Positions 28,159-37,111 of a stretch of 64,000 nt of DNA are shown here, piece by piece. Origin of the DNA: Halalkalicoccus sp. CG83 (lineage in GTDB: Archaea; Halobacteriota; Halobacteria; Halobacteriales; Halalkalicoccaceae); NCBI RefSeq assembly GCF_037081715.1, contig NZ_JAZDDH010000002.1, positions 372,001-436,000 of the forward strand, read 5' to 3'. The position numbers and the translations under genes are program-made. Under the pieces are notes generated by a model, which searched no databases, was not told where the DNA came from, and saw nothing but the letters and a program-made list of their open reading frames with translations. The stretch's first letter is position 1, and each line of letters opens with the position of its first letter.

Positions 28159-28432
28159 AGACGTCGGGCGCCGTCGAAGCAGCCGACCGGAGGGAACGCA
28201 CGCCCGGTTCTGATGACCGGAACGCAGGCGATGGGCGAGCTCATCCGTTCTCCCATTCCGCGTCCGAGCGTAGCTCCCTCCGCCCTCGAGACGGCCTCAT
28301 CTCTCGGCCGGAGGCGCTCTCTTTCGGCGATCGACCGGTCTTCACTACCGCGATCCTCGATCCGATATGTAGACGCCTCTATGACAAAAACAACCGTTGC
28401 TAACGTAACATCACCTATGCTTATGCGTCCCT

Positions 28433-28449
28433 GTTCACAACCAGTGAAC
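28433..28449. promoter_or_regulatory. Inverted repeat before the flippase gene
   Basis: The sequence gttcac, a five-base spacer, then gtgaac is a perfect 6-base inverted repeat that ends eight bases before the flippase ATG at 28458. Its size and place fit an operator for a dimeric regulator, or a short stem in a leader. The 299 bases between the beta-helix gene and the flippase hold no supported gene. An AT-rich stretch around 28380-28425 probably carries the promoter. Confidence 0.45.
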
Positions 28450-28457
28450 CGTCTCGG

Positions 28458-29957
28458 ATGGATCAGTCACTGCTCACTCGATTCATCTCCGTCTTCAGCG
28501 GGCGGATCGGGGATCTCCTGCTCTCGATGATGATAACGCCGGTGTTGGTCCGGCTGTTGGGCGCCTCCCAGTACGGCGACTACGCCGTGATGATGTCGCT
28601 GCTGGGGATGGTGATGATCGCAGTCAACTCGGGGGTCTTCGACGGCATCCGGAAGTACGTCTCCGAGGAACGCTCGACCGAACTCTGGACGGAGCACGTC
28701 TTCGCGTTCTACACCCGGATCGGCGCGCTCTTCTCGGCCGTCGCCATTCTCGCGACCCTCGCGATCGTCCGATTGGGCGTGGTCGATCGGGTCTTCGGGG
28801 CCGGGTTTCGGGAGTACTTCTATCTGCTCTGTTTCCTGATCCTCGGGGTCCAGGTCTACCAGATCGGCCGCGGAACGCTGATGGGACTGGGCCAGGAGGC
28901 GTACTCCGAGCCGTTCGTCGTGGTCCAGAAGGCGCTGTTCGGCGTCTTCGCCGTGGCGCTTGCGTGGGTCGGCTACGGCGTCGGCGGCGTGCTGTTCGGC
29001 TACCTCCTGGCGACCGTCGTCTGTGCGATCGGGACCGTTGCGCTCGTTCGACGACACCTCTCGCTCGGTCACCTCGTAAAGCCGCTCGATCCGGCGTTCC
29101 CCCGCCGTGAACTCCTCTCGTTCAACGGGCTCAGTATCGTCCTCGTGCTGTTGATGACCTCGCTGTATCACGTCGACATTCTCCTGTTGCAGCCGCTGGC
29201 GGGCAGCGAACAGACGGGCTACTACAAGGCGGCGCTGGTCGTCGCGGAGTTCCTCTGGTTCGCGCCGTTCGCCATCCAGTTGCTGTTGCTCCAGAGCAGC
29301 TCCCAGATGTGGGCTGACGAACGCCTCGAGCGCATCACGAGGATCGCCGGCCAGGTCACCCGCTACACCGTCCTCCTGACGGTGCTGTGTGCGCTCGGTA
29401 TCGCCGCGCTCGCCGACGCGTTCGTCGGCCTCTACTTCGGGACGGAGTTCACGCCGGCCGTCGTTCCCCTCCTTCTCCTCCTGCCGGGGGCGCTCGGGTT
29501 CGCCGTCGTCCGGCCGATCCTGGCGATCGGCCAGGGGCGAGGCGCGCTCCGAGTACTCATCGCCGCGACCGGCGTCGCCGCGGGAATGAACCTCCTGCTC
29601 AACGTCGCCCTCATTCCGCTCTACGGAATGCGGGGTGCCGCCGTCGCCACCAGCATCGGCTACGGGTCGATGTTCGTCTTCCACGTCTGGAGCGCCCGCC
29701 GGATCGGATTCGACCCGCTCGCCGACCTCCGACCGCGGGCGGTCATCGTTACCGCTCTGGCGTCCGCCCCGGTCATCTTCGGAGTCGACGCGCTGATCCA
29801 GTCGCCGGTCCGTTCCCTGATTCTCGTCCCGCCGGCCGGGTTCGTGGCGTTCGTCGGCGCCGCGTTCGCCACCGGCGCCGTTCGGACGGCGGACGTTCGG
29901 GAGGCCCTCGACGGTCTCCCGATCGACTCACAGCGTCTGAAACGCGTCCTCGACTGA
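28458..29957 (+). CDS. Polysaccharide/oligosaccharide flippase (Wzx, MATE-like superfamily)
   Basis: The 499-residue protein has about 13-14 membrane helices. Its N-terminal pattern ISVFSGRIGDLLLSMMITPV and LVRLLGASQYGDYAVMMSLL is typical of the polysaccharide biosynthesis (Wzx/RfbX) family. A further marker is QPLAGSEQTGYYKAALVVAE in the middle, with ILAIGQGRGALRVLIAATG later. It would move lipid-linked oligosaccharides across the membrane for glycoprotein or polysaccharide assembly. No glycosyltransferase lies beside it here, so the substrate is unknown. Confidence 0.9.
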   Translation: MDQSLLTRFISVFSGRIGDLLLSMMITPVLVRLLGASQYGDYAVMMSLLGMVMIAVNSGVFDGIRKYVSEERSTELWTEHVFAFYTRIGALFSAVAILATLAIVRLGVVDRVFGAGFREYFYLLCFLILGVQVYQIGRGTLMGLGQEAYSEPFVVVQKALFGVFAVALAWVGYGVGGVLFGYLLATVVCAIGTVALVRRHLSLGHLVKPLDPAFPRRELLSFNGLSIVLVLLMTSLYHVDILLLQPLAGSEQTGYYKAALVVAEFLWFAPFAIQLLLLQSSSQMWADERLERITRIAGQVTRYTVLLTVLCALGIAALADAFVGLYFGTEFTPAVVPLLLLLPGALGFAVVRPILAIGQGRGALRVLIAATGVAAGMNLLLNVALIPLYGMRGAAVATSIGYGSMFVFHVWSARRIGFDPLADLRPRAVIVTALASAPVIFGVDALIQSPVRSLILVPPAGFVAFVGAAFATGAVRTADVREALDGLPIDSQRLKRVLD

Positions 29958-30123
29958 GCACTGCCGGTTGCGTCGTCCATCTCGAAGCGGCGAAACTGAA
30001 CGGACCCGGGGACACGCCGAGCGCCGGTGGATCGGTCGTTTCCGTCGTCTCCGTTCCCCTGGATCTGAAGACGGTTACGTACCAAGGTGTGTACTTACAC
30101 GACTGGCGAGCGACGGTTGCTCC

Positions 30124-30264
30124 ATGAAGAGCGATCGACAGCATCGGCCGCAATCAGACCTCGAACTCCCGGACGCGTTCGAGACCTCCGACACCACACT
30201 CGTCGACCGTGCAGGGACCGAGCACGCCTGCCGGGAGCGGGCGTCGAACGGAGGAAAACCATGA
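30124..30264 (+). CDS. Possible 46-residue upstream protein, ATGA-coupled
   Basis: This short frame begins MKSDRQHRPQSDLELPDAFE and ends in an ATGA overlap with the next gene (30261-30264). I recognise no family. A purine-rich gaggaaaa lies just before the next ATG, so the ribosome could reinitiate there. It is either a small partner protein or a leader peptide whose translation couples to the downstream gene. Confidence 0.45.
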   Translation: MKSDRQHRPQSDLELPDAFETSDTTLVDRAGTEHACRERASNGGKP

Positions 30265-30758
30265 CCGAGGATGCGATCCGGGCGGTTCTACGGCTGCGGA
30301 CGCTGGGCCCGTCCGGACTCAACCTCCCACAGACCGAGGTCGTCGATCGCCTCCGGACGCTCGACGAGGAGGGTTCGATCGCCGATCTCGACGTCGACGT
30401 CTGGGGTGGGTCGATGGGAATCACGCGGACGGGAGATCGTGATCCGGACGGCACGCGCGAGACGGTGGCGGAGTACGAGCAGTGGGCGACCGAGCAGGGC
30501 TGTACGCTCCGTCCCGCCTTCGATCGACGCTCCGGCGAACCCGCGGACGACGGGAAGGGACGGCGCGGACGGATCGTCACGCCGCTCATCACGCTCGCCA
30601 TCCACGCCGGCGAGGAGCTTCGAGCGGTCTATCCCCACGTGAAGGACGGCGACGTCCGGACGATCCACGACGGTATCGAAGCGCTCGAATCGATGGACCG
30701 CGACGCCGAGCGGTCGAAGGACGAGAGCCGCGGGAGAGTAGCAGCCCTGCCCCAGTGA
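30261..30758 (+). CDS. Conserved haloarchaeal HTH-domain-like protein
   Basis: The 165-residue protein begins MTEDAIRAVLRLRTLGPSGL and continues NLPQTEVVDRLRTLDEEGSI, which looks like a winged-helix start. A beta-rich middle follows with ADLDVDVWGGSMGITRTGDR, then a conserved-looking RRGRIVTPLITLAIHAGEEL. I recall similar haloarchaeal proteins annotated as HTH domain proteins, without a defined role. The next gene follows after one base, so it heads a small operon of two or three genes. Confidence 0.72.
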   Translation: MTEDAIRAVLRLRTLGPSGLNLPQTEVVDRLRTLDEEGSIADLDVDVWGGSMGITRTGDRDPDGTRETVAEYEQWATEQGCTLRPAFDRRSGEPADDGKGRRGRIVTPLITLAIHAGEELRAVYPHVKDGDVRTIHDGIEALESMDRDAERSKDESRGRVAALPQ

Positions 30759-30759
30759 G

Positions 30760-30969
30760 ATGACCCCGCCCACGAGGGACCACCGGAACGACGCACACTA
30801 CTGTGCTGACTGCGGCTGGCGGACCGACAGCGATGAAGAGCCCGATGGAGGCGACCGTACGACACGAGCGATCCAGCACCACGTCGAAACGGCTCATACG
30901 GTCGTCCACCGGTCAGCCGACCGTCGGACCGGCGATTCCCGATTCCGGTTGACCGACGATCGGTTGTAG
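30760..30969 (+). CDS. Small C2H2-like zinc-finger protein
   Basis: This 69-residue protein has one finger: HYCADCGWRTDSDEEPDGG, then IQHHVETAHTVVH, so C-x2-C about 24 residues before H-x4-H. The loop between is long and acidic. It starts one base after the stop of the preceding gene and is surely co-transcribed with it. The role is probably nucleic-acid or protein binding; no more can be said. The last 20 residues are basic. Confidence 0.72.
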   Translation: MTPPTRDHRNDAHYCADCGWRTDSDEEPDGGDRTTRAIQHHVETAHTVVHRSADRRTGDSRFRLTDDRL

Positions 30970-31072
30970 TACGGTAGAGCCGGACCGATTCGCACGTCGC
31001 CAGTAGTCCCCGCGAGGATGCGTTCTTCGAGACCTAGCGGCTCCGGTCCGTACGACTCCACCCGGGTGAGCG

Positions 31073-31852
31073 CTAACCGAGCGGACGTGCCGGCTCCACT
31101 TCGAGTTCGGCGAAGCGCTCCTCGAGTTCGGGCAGCCGATCCCGGAGCTCCTCCGGCGAGTGGGCGTCCGAGCCGGCGACGAAGGGGATCCCGCGCTCGT
31201 CGAGGGCCGCGAGGAAGTCGGGGGCGGGGTGGAACTCGCCGTACTTCCGGAGGATCCTCCCGGCGTTGATCTCGGGGACCGTCCGGGAGCGCTCGAAGGC
31301 GTCGGCGACCGCCTCGAAGTGTTCCTCGCCGGCGTACCCACGGAGCGGGGGGGTACGCTCGACCAGGTCGACGTGGGCGGCGACGGCGAACAGCTCCGAT
31401 TCCACGAGTTCGACGAGCGCCTCGTAGTAGGCGTCCACGACCGCCCGGCAGTCCTCGTCGGCCATCGCGTCGAACTGTGCCGGGTCCTGGACGTCCGTGC
31501 CGTCGAGGTCGTGGACGCTCCCCAGCGCGTAGTCGAACCCCGTCTCCGCAAGGAACGTCCGGATCTCCTCCTCGTCGCGCGGATCGTAGTCGAGCTCGAC
31601 GGCGTCGTAGATCGTCAGATCGGTCCGTTCGCGGAGCCCCTCGATCGCCTCTCGGCGGCGCTCGTAGGTCAGATCGAGGTTGAAGCCCTTCTCGTACTTC
31701 TCGCGAACCGCCGACTCGCGCTCGGAGACGTTGCAGTGGTCCGCGAAGCCGATCGCATCCAGACCCGCCTCCTCGGCGGCGGCGACCATCCACGGCAGCC
31801 CCGTTCCGTCGGAGTACGTCGAGTGGGTGTGGTAGTCGTGGGTAACGAGCAC
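31073..31852 (-). CDS. PHP-domain protein (histidinol-phosphatase-like)
   Basis: The 259-residue protein has the PHP metal motifs: an N-terminal HDYHTHSTYSDGTG (HxH, about 5-18), IGFADHCNVSE, EINAGRILRKYGEFHPAPDF and a C-terminal FVAGSDAHSPEELRDRL. PHP proteins hydrolyse phosphate esters with up to three metal ions; histidinol phosphatase HisK is one possibility, 5'-3' phosphodiesterase another. I chose GTG at 31852 because it puts the first HxH near the start as is usual; no ATG is near. The frame is open 52 codons further upstream. Confidence 0.85.
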   Translation of the reverse strand: MLVTHDYHTHSTYSDGTGLPWMVAAAEEAGLDAIGFADHCNVSERESAVREKYEKGFNLDLTYERRREAIEGLRERTDLTIYDAVELDYDPRDEEEIRTFLAETGFDYALGSVHDLDGTDVQDPAQFDAMADEDCRAVVDAYYEALVELVESELFAVAAHVDLVERTPPLRGYAGEEHFEAVADAFERSRTVPEINAGRILRKYGEFHPAPDFLAALDERGIPFVAGSDAHSPEELRDRLPELEERFAELEVEPARPLG

Positions 31853-32006
31853 GTCTCCGAGTGTAGGACGGCCCGCGTAGTAAAGCCGCCCGCCGCGACC
31901 CGATTCGCTCAACTGCTCTTCTCTCGGCGGTTTCGCCGGTCTTTCGGATAAACGTCCGTCGCTTGCAGGGTCGTGCTTGATAGTTCTTGCCGTGGTGTCT
32001 GACCGC

Positions 32007-32162
32007 ATGGTGCAGGATCCCAGGGACGACGACGAGACCGAGGAGGACGACGAGTTCCGCTGTGCGATCTGTAACGAGACGTTCGAGTCCCAGCAGGAAC
32101 TGGAGGAACACGGAGAGCAACACGACGAGGTAGACGACGAGGAGCTCTCCGAACAGCCGTAA
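32007..32162 (+). CDS. Small C2H2 zinc-finger protein
   Basis: The 51-residue protein carries a single classical C2H2 finger: RCAICNETFESQQELEEHGE, then QHDE. It is flanked by acidic stretches (DDDETEEDDEF and VDDEELSEQP). C2H2 fingers of this kind occur in many small haloarchaeal proteins. ATG at 32007 is preferred over an upstream in-frame start (31977) that would add hydrophobic residues. It stands alone between two minus-strand genes. Confidence 0.8.
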   Translation: MVQDPRDDDETEEDDEFRCAICNETFESQQELEEHGEQHDEVDDEELSEQP

Positions 32163-32543
32163 AGCGTCGGAACCCACCGTCGAACGGCTGACGTGTGGAT
32201 TGGCGGCGGTCGGCCCGTCGAGCGATCCGGGTTATCGAAGCCCCCGCAACGAGAGTACGATCTCCGAGAAGGGCGCCGATCGCCACGAGCGCGGCTCCGG
32301 CCCCGCCGAGTAGCTCGGTGCTAGTCCATTCGGGGATTCGGTAGTCGTATCGCCATCACGGTCGCGGAGACCAGAAGCGAGAGCCCCGCCCCGAGGATCG
32401 GCGTCGATCTGGCGACGCCGGAGGGACTGCCGATGTCGGGCGGACGGGTACGGGGTATGCCGGACGGAGAGCTGATCGATCACGGTGATCGTGTCGTGGG
32501 GGTTCGATGCGTCGGGCGGCTGATCCCGGGTCAGGTCGCGACG
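32163..32543. other. Intergenic region, probable gene remnant
   Basis: No complete gene is visible. On the minus strand a short frame ending at about 32323 reads GVARSTPILGAGLSLLVSAT and VMAIRLPNPRMD. This looks like a C-terminal membrane helix of a surface or transport protein. It has no start and is cut by a stop upstream, so it may be a remnant. The rest is featureless GC-rich sequence. Confidence 0.35.
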
Positions 32544-34058
32544 CTATAGGTCGTAGAGCTCGCCGTACTTCTCCTCGACGTACCCGAGAAAGTGGTCGGC
32601 GGTGAACGACTCGCCGGTCGCCTCCTCGATCAGCTCCGGGGTGGTGTAGCGACAGCCGTGGCGGTGAACGTTCTCCCCGAGCCAGTCGCGAAGCGGGTCG
32701 AACTCGCCCTCGCGGATCCGCCCCTCGAGGTCGTCGATCTCCCGTTCGGCGTGGGCGAACAACTGGGCGGCCAGCACGCTCCCCAGCGAGTAGGTCGGGA
32801 AGTAGCCGAAGGAGCCGTGGCTCCAGTGGATGTCCTGTAGACAGCCCTCCGCGTCGGTCTCCGGGCGGACGCCGAGATACTCCTCCATCCGGTCGTTCCA
32901 CGCCTCGGGCACGTCTTCGACGTCGAGATCGCCCTCGATGAGTTCGCGCTCGATCTCGAACCGAAGGACGATGTGCATGTGGTAGGTGAGCTCGTCCGCC
33001 TCGACCCGGATGAGGTTGTCGTCGTACACCTGGTTTGCGGCCTCGTAGGCCTCCTCGACCTCCAGATCGGCGGTCTGGGGGAACCGCTTCTGGAAGCGGG
33101 GGAGAAAGAGTTCCCAGAACGCTCGTGACCTACCTACGTGATTCTCCCAGAGGCGGGACTGTGACTCGTGGACCGTGAGGTCGCGCGAGTCGCCGAGCGG
33201 CGTTCCGTACTCCTCGTCGGGCAACCCGAGCGTGTAGGTGGCGTGGCCGAACTCGTGGATCGTGCTCGTGAGCCCGCCGAGGGGGTCGGTGGCGTCGAAC
33301 CGGGTCGTGACGCGGGCGTCGAACTGGTTGCCGATCGAGAAGGGATGCGGCGCGGTGTCGAGCCGGCCCCGGTCCCAGTCGTATCCGAGGACGTCGAGGG
33401 CGTCACGGGCGAGTTCCTCCTGGACGTTCTCGTCGAACTCGCCGGAGAAGGCGTCGGTCGCGAGTTCCGCGTCGCTGTCGGCGATCTCGTCGACCAGCGG
33501 GACGAGTTCGTCGCGCAGTCGAGCGAGCATCTCCTCGGCCGTCTCGAGCTCGATGTAGGGCTCGTAGTCCGCGAACAGCACCGCGTAGGGGTCGGCGTCG
33601 GGATCGATGTGTTCGGCGTACTCCTTCTTGAGTTCGAGCAGCTCCTCCAGGACGGGCGCGAAGATCGAGAAGTCGTCCTCGGCCTTCGCCTCCTTCCACT
33701 GAGGGAGCGCCTCGGAGGTGGTGCGCGAGATCTCCCCGACCAGGTCGGTCGGAACGCGGGTCTTTCGCTCGTACTCCCGGCGCACCTCGCGGACGACGGC
33801 CGCCTGATCCGGATCCAGATCGGCCCCCTCGAGCTCCGCGAGGTACTCACCCATCTCCTCGTCGGTGAACTCCTCGTGGATCACCGCCGAGAGCGTCGAG
33901 AGCTGCTGGGAGCGCGCCTGGATGCCCTCGTCGGGCATCTTGACCTCCTGGTCCCACCGGAGCATGCTCGCGCCCGCGCCGAGGTTCTCGATGCGACGGA
34001 CCTTCTCGAGGAATCGCTCGTAGGTCGAGCGTTCGTCGGCCGCGGCTTCCGTAGCCAT
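32544..34058 (-). CDS. M32-family carboxypeptidase (Taq type)
   Basis: The 504-residue zinc peptidase has the M32 motif STIHEFGHATYTLGLPDEEY (HExxH, with zinc His pair) followed by TVHESQSRLWENHVGRS carrying the third ligand Glu. The length matches the family (about 500). The N-terminus YERFLEKVRRIENLGAGASM LRWDQEVKMP is also typical. It removes C-terminal residues from peptides in the cytoplasm. ATG at 34058 (MATEAAADERSTYERF) is chosen; the frame is open much further upstream, but only as low-complexity antisense to another gene. Confidence 0.95.
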   Translation of the reverse strand: MATEAAADERSTYERFLEKVRRIENLGAGASMLRWDQEVKMPDEGIQARSQQLSTLSAVIHEEFTDEEMGEYLAELEGADLDPDQAAVVREVRREYERKTRVPTDLVGEISRTTSEALPQWKEAKAEDDFSIFAPVLEELLELKKEYAEHIDPDADPYAVLFADYEPYIELETAEEMLARLRDELVPLVDEIADSDAELATDAFSGEFDENVQEELARDALDVLGYDWDRGRLDTAPHPFSIGNQFDARVTTRFDATDPLGGLTSTIHEFGHATYTLGLPDEEYGTPLGDSRDLTVHESQSRLWENHVGRSRAFWELFLPRFQKRFPQTADLEVEEAYEAANQVYDDNLIRVEADELTYHMHIVLRFEIERELIEGDLDVEDVPEAWNDRMEEYLGVRPETDAEGCLQDIHWSHGSFGYFPTYSLGSVLAAQLFAHAEREIDDLEGRIREGEFDPLRDWLGENVHRHGCRYTTPELIEEATGESFTADHFLGYVEEKYGELYDL

Positions 34059-34140
34059 GACCCGCGGTTGGGAACGGTCGATCATGAACGCGGCGGTTGC
34101 GGTGATCCGATTCACCTCCCGTTCGTGGCGACGGCGTGGT

Positions 34141-35901
34141 TCAGTTCCCGACCGGCGGGCCGTCGTCTCCGCCAGCGTCACCGCTTCCCGGCGCGTCGTC
34201 GGGCGGCTGCTCCGGCGGTACGCCGTCTGGCGGCGCATCGTCCTGGTTCTGACCCTCTCCGGTCTGCTCTCCGTCGCTCGGCGCCTCCTCCTCTTCATCG
34301 ACCGGGTCGTCCCCATCCGACTCGGCCCCGTCGTTCCCGGAGTCCTCGCCCGCTTGGTCCCCGTTCTGGTCGCCGTCGTCATCGGCGCCCGAGTCACCGG
34401 TCGCCTGATCGTCGCCGTCCGCCCCCTCGCCTCCGCCGGTTTCGTCGCCGGTCTGCTCGTCCGCGTCGGTTTGGTCGTCGCCGCCGTTCTCATTTCCCTC
34501 GTCCTGATCGCCCCCTCCGTCGGTCTGATCGTTACCGCCGCTCTCGTTTCCCTCGTTCCGATCGTCTCCTCCGCTAGCCTGGCTGCTCGTCTGCCCGTCC
34601 TCATCGTTCGTTTCGTTTCCGTCGGTGGCCTGCTCGCTCACGTCGGCTTGACCGTCGCCGTCGCTCTCATTTCCCTCGTTCTGATCCTCCCCGCTGGCCT
34701 GGGCGTCGCCGCTGCTCTCGTTTTCCCCGTCCTGATCGTTCCCGCCGGTGACCTGATCGCTCGTCTGTCCGGCCTCGTCGCTCGTCTCGTTCCCGTCATC
34801 GGGCTGATCGTCCGCGTCGGCCTGGTCACCGCCGTTCTCATTTCCCTCGTTCTGCTCTCCCCCATCGCCGGTTTGTCCACTCTCGCCGGTCGTGTCGTTC
34901 GCTTCACTGGTCCGATCGCCGCCCGCGTTCTGGCCACTGCCGGCGTTCCCGTCTCCCTCGTCGTTCGTCCCGTTCTCACCGACTTGTTCGTCCTCGTCGT
35001 TCGCGTCGTCGTTCGTTCCGTTGGTCTGGCCTTCGTCGGCCTGGTCGGCCTCGGTCTGGCTATCGCCCGCGGCCGTCTGGTCGTCTTCGGTCTGCGTGTT
35101 CTCGCCGCTCTGACCGTCTCCGTCGGTCGTCCCATCCTCCTCGTTGGTTTGCCCGCCCGCGTCGGCCTGATCGGTTTGGTCGTCTTGGCCGTCGTCGGTC
35201 TGGCCGCCATCAGTCTGGTCGTTCTGGCCGCCGTTCTCGGACGGAGCGTTCTCGTCGGCCTGCTCGCCGCCGGAGGTTTGCTCATCGTTCGTCTCCGTAT
35301 CCCCGTCGTCCTGTCCCGACTCGACCTGATCGCTCTCGCCGGTCGGCGTCTCCTCGCCCTGGTCCGCCCCGTTCGCGGGCTCCTCATCGCCGGTCTGGTC
35401 CTCGTCGGTCTGCTCGTCCGCGCCGTCGCCGTCCGAAGCACCGCTCTCAGCGTCGTCGCCGCCGAAGTCGATGAGCGGGCTTCCTTCATCGCCGCTCTCG
35501 TCCGTCTGATCGCTCCCGCCGGCCTCGTCGTTCTCGTCGGGTTCGGTAGCTCCGGTCTGGCCGTCCGGATCGTCCGAGCCGTCATCGGACCCGTTCGCTC
35601 CGTCGCCGTCCGCGTCCGCGTCGGTACCGTTATCGGACTCGTTCGCCGATCCGCCTGCGTCGGCGTTTCCGGTCCCGTTGGCTCCCGACGCTGCCTCGCC
35701 CGTGTCCTCCCCGGACGAGCCGGTGAGGCCGAGATCGAACGCCGGGAGTCCGAACGTCGCGAGGAGGCCGACGACGAACAGCACCACGCCTGCGACTAAC
35801 AGCAGTTTCTGTGACCGTCGCAACCCCGACTGCTCGTTCCTGCGGGGTGGCTGGTCTGGAATCTGCGATCGACTCAAATCTGGCGGCGCTACGCGGTCCA
35901 C
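34141..35901 (-). CDS. Membrane-anchored protein with long acidic low-complexity tail
   Basis: This 586-residue protein starts (GTG 35901) with a basic stretch (RRNEQSGLRRSQK, about 20-32) and one membrane helix LLLVAGVVLFVVGLLATFGL (about 33-52). All the rest is Asp, Glu, Gly, Asn, Gln, Ser and Thr, in irregular repeats such as GGDDQTD, NEGNENGGDQ and DGQTSD. Lys, His, Cys, Trp and Tyr are practically absent from the tail. By the positive-inside rule the tail lies outside the cell. The family is unknown. It could be a cell-surface spacer, a water- or cation-holding polymer, or a substrate for O-glycosylation. Confidence 0.8.
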   Translation of the reverse strand: MDRVAPPDLSRSQIPDQPPRRNEQSGLRRSQKLLLVAGVVLFVVGLLATFGLPAFDLGLTGSSGEDTGEAASGANGTGNADAGGSANESDNGTDADADGDGANGSDDGSDDPDGQTGATEPDENDEAGGSDQTDESGDEGSPLIDFGGDDAESGASDGDGADEQTDEDQTGDEEPANGADQGEETPTGESDQVESGQDDGDTETNDEQTSGGEQADENAPSENGGQNDQTDGGQTDDGQDDQTDQADAGGQTNEEDGTTDGDGQSGENTQTEDDQTAAGDSQTEADQADEGQTNGTNDDANDEDEQVGENGTNDEGDGNAGSGQNAGGDRTSEANDTTGESGQTGDGGEQNEGNENGGDQADADDQPDDGNETSDEAGQTSDQVTGGNDQDGENESSGDAQASGEDQNEGNESDGDGQADVSEQATDGNETNDEDGQTSSQASGGDDRNEGNESGGNDQTDGGGDQDEGNENGGDDQTDADEQTGDETGGGEGADGDDQATGDSGADDDGDQNGDQAGEDSGNDGAESDGDDPVDEEEEAPSDGEQTGEGQNQDDAPPDGVPPEQPPDDAPGSGDAGGDDGPPVGN

Positions 35902-35940
35902 GCGGAAAGGTCTGCGGTTTCCCCCCGCGTCGTCTCCCCG

Positions 35941-37080
35941 TCAGCCCGTATGGGCCGTCTCGGCGATCGCGCGATACCCACGATAACACCGCTCCAGGAC
36001 GTCGATCGAGACGCTCTCGGTCGCCGTGTGGGCCTCGCCCGGCTCCGAGGCGCCGTAGATCAGACACGCCGTGCCGGCGTCGGCGAGCCAGCCGGCGTCG
36101 GTCGCGTGAGGTTTCGTTACCGCTTCAGGCTCGCCGTCCTGGGTTGCCCGTGCGGCCTCGAGCATCCGATCCGCGAACGCCTCGTCCGCACACTGCATCG
36201 GCCGCAGGTCCTGATCGACGCTCCACTCGACGCCCTCGCCGGCGACCTCCTCTAGGGGGGCGCGCTCGCCGGGGACCGTCCGTTCGTCGACCGTAACCGA
36301 ACAGCGGTCGGGGACGACGTTCATCGCTGACCCACCGTCGATCTCGGTGACGACGACCGTCCCCGACAGCCGGTTGCCGAACACCTCGACGCTCGGTACC
36401 TCCATCGATCTGACCTGTTCGACGGCATCGCAGGCTCGGTAGATCGCGTTCTCGCCGGCCTCGGGTTCGTTCGCGTGCGAGGCGGCTCCTCGGGCGGTGA
36501 TCGTGCTCCCGCGCCGGCCCTTGTGGGCGACGACGACGTCCGTGAGGCCCTCTTCGGAGTAGTTCGTCGAGCCCTCACCGACGACCGCGAACTCGGGTGA
36601 GAAGCCGTTCTCGATCGCGTGACGCGCGCCGACACCGCCGCGCTCCTCGCCGACGAAACTCGCGAAGACGAGTTCCGTGCCGGGCTCCGCGTCGTCGGAC
36701 TGCGTCCGGCCGTTCGAGCCACCTGGCAACCCGCTGTCGCGAAACGCACACATCGCCGCCGCGAGCGACCCCTTCATGTCGGCGGTGCCTCGTCCGTAGA
36801 GCCGACCGTCCCGCTCCTCGACGACGTACTCGCCGTCCTCGGTCTGTTCGTCCGCCGGCGGAACGACGTCGTGGTGGCCGACGAACGCGAGCGATCGTTC
36901 GCCCGTTCCTCGACGGGCGAACACGTTGCCAATCTCGTCACGCTCGACGTCGGCGTCCGTCTCGACACGGAGCCACGACTCGATCGCGTCGCCCGCGGCG
37001 GTCTCGTCGTCGTGGCTCGGGATCGAGACGAGCTCCCGGGTCAGCTCCGACACGTCGGTGGTGCTCTCGCTCGCGGTCAT
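35941..37080 (-). CDS. M20-family metallopeptidase (ArgE/DapE type)
   Basis: The 379-residue enzyme has the M20 motifs: AFVGHHDVVPP (first His/Asp, about 65-75), YGRGTADMKGSLAAAM (bridging Asp, about 94-109), FVGEERGGVGARHAI (catalytic Glu and ligand Glu, about 142-156) and TKPHATDAGWLAD (about 319-331). It would deacylate an N-acyl amino acid or succinyl-diaminopimelate; related ArgE/DapE/carboxypeptidase members cannot be told apart by sequence alone here. It lies 39 bases upstream of the acidic-tail gene on the same strand. Confidence 0.9.
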   Translation of the reverse strand: MTASESTTDVSELTRELVSIPSHDDETAAGDAIESWLRVETDADVERDEIGNVFARRGTGERSLAFVGHHDVVPPADEQTEDGEYVVEERDGRLYGRGTADMKGSLAAAMCAFRDSGLPGGSNGRTQSDDAEPGTELVFASFVGEERGGVGARHAIENGFSPEFAVVGEGSTNYSEEGLTDVVVAHKGRRGSTITARGAASHANEPEAGENAIYRACDAVEQVRSMEVPSVEVFGNRLSGTVVVTEIDGGSAMNVVPDRCSVTVDERTVPGERAPLEEVAGEGVEWSVDQDLRPMQCADEAFADRMLEAARATQDGEPEAVTKPHATDAGWLADAGTACLIYGASEPGEAHTATESVSIDVLERCYRGYRAIAETAHTG

Positions 37081-37111
37081 ATCCAGTCGAGGGCGGGCGT
37101 CGCCTTAGACC

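Noticed and set aside
34057-35799. 580-residue open frame on the plus strand
   Set aside because: It is antisense to the acidic-tail gene. GAC and GAG codons read backward give GTC and CTC, so a long Val/Leu-rich frame is expected; it has no family resemblance.
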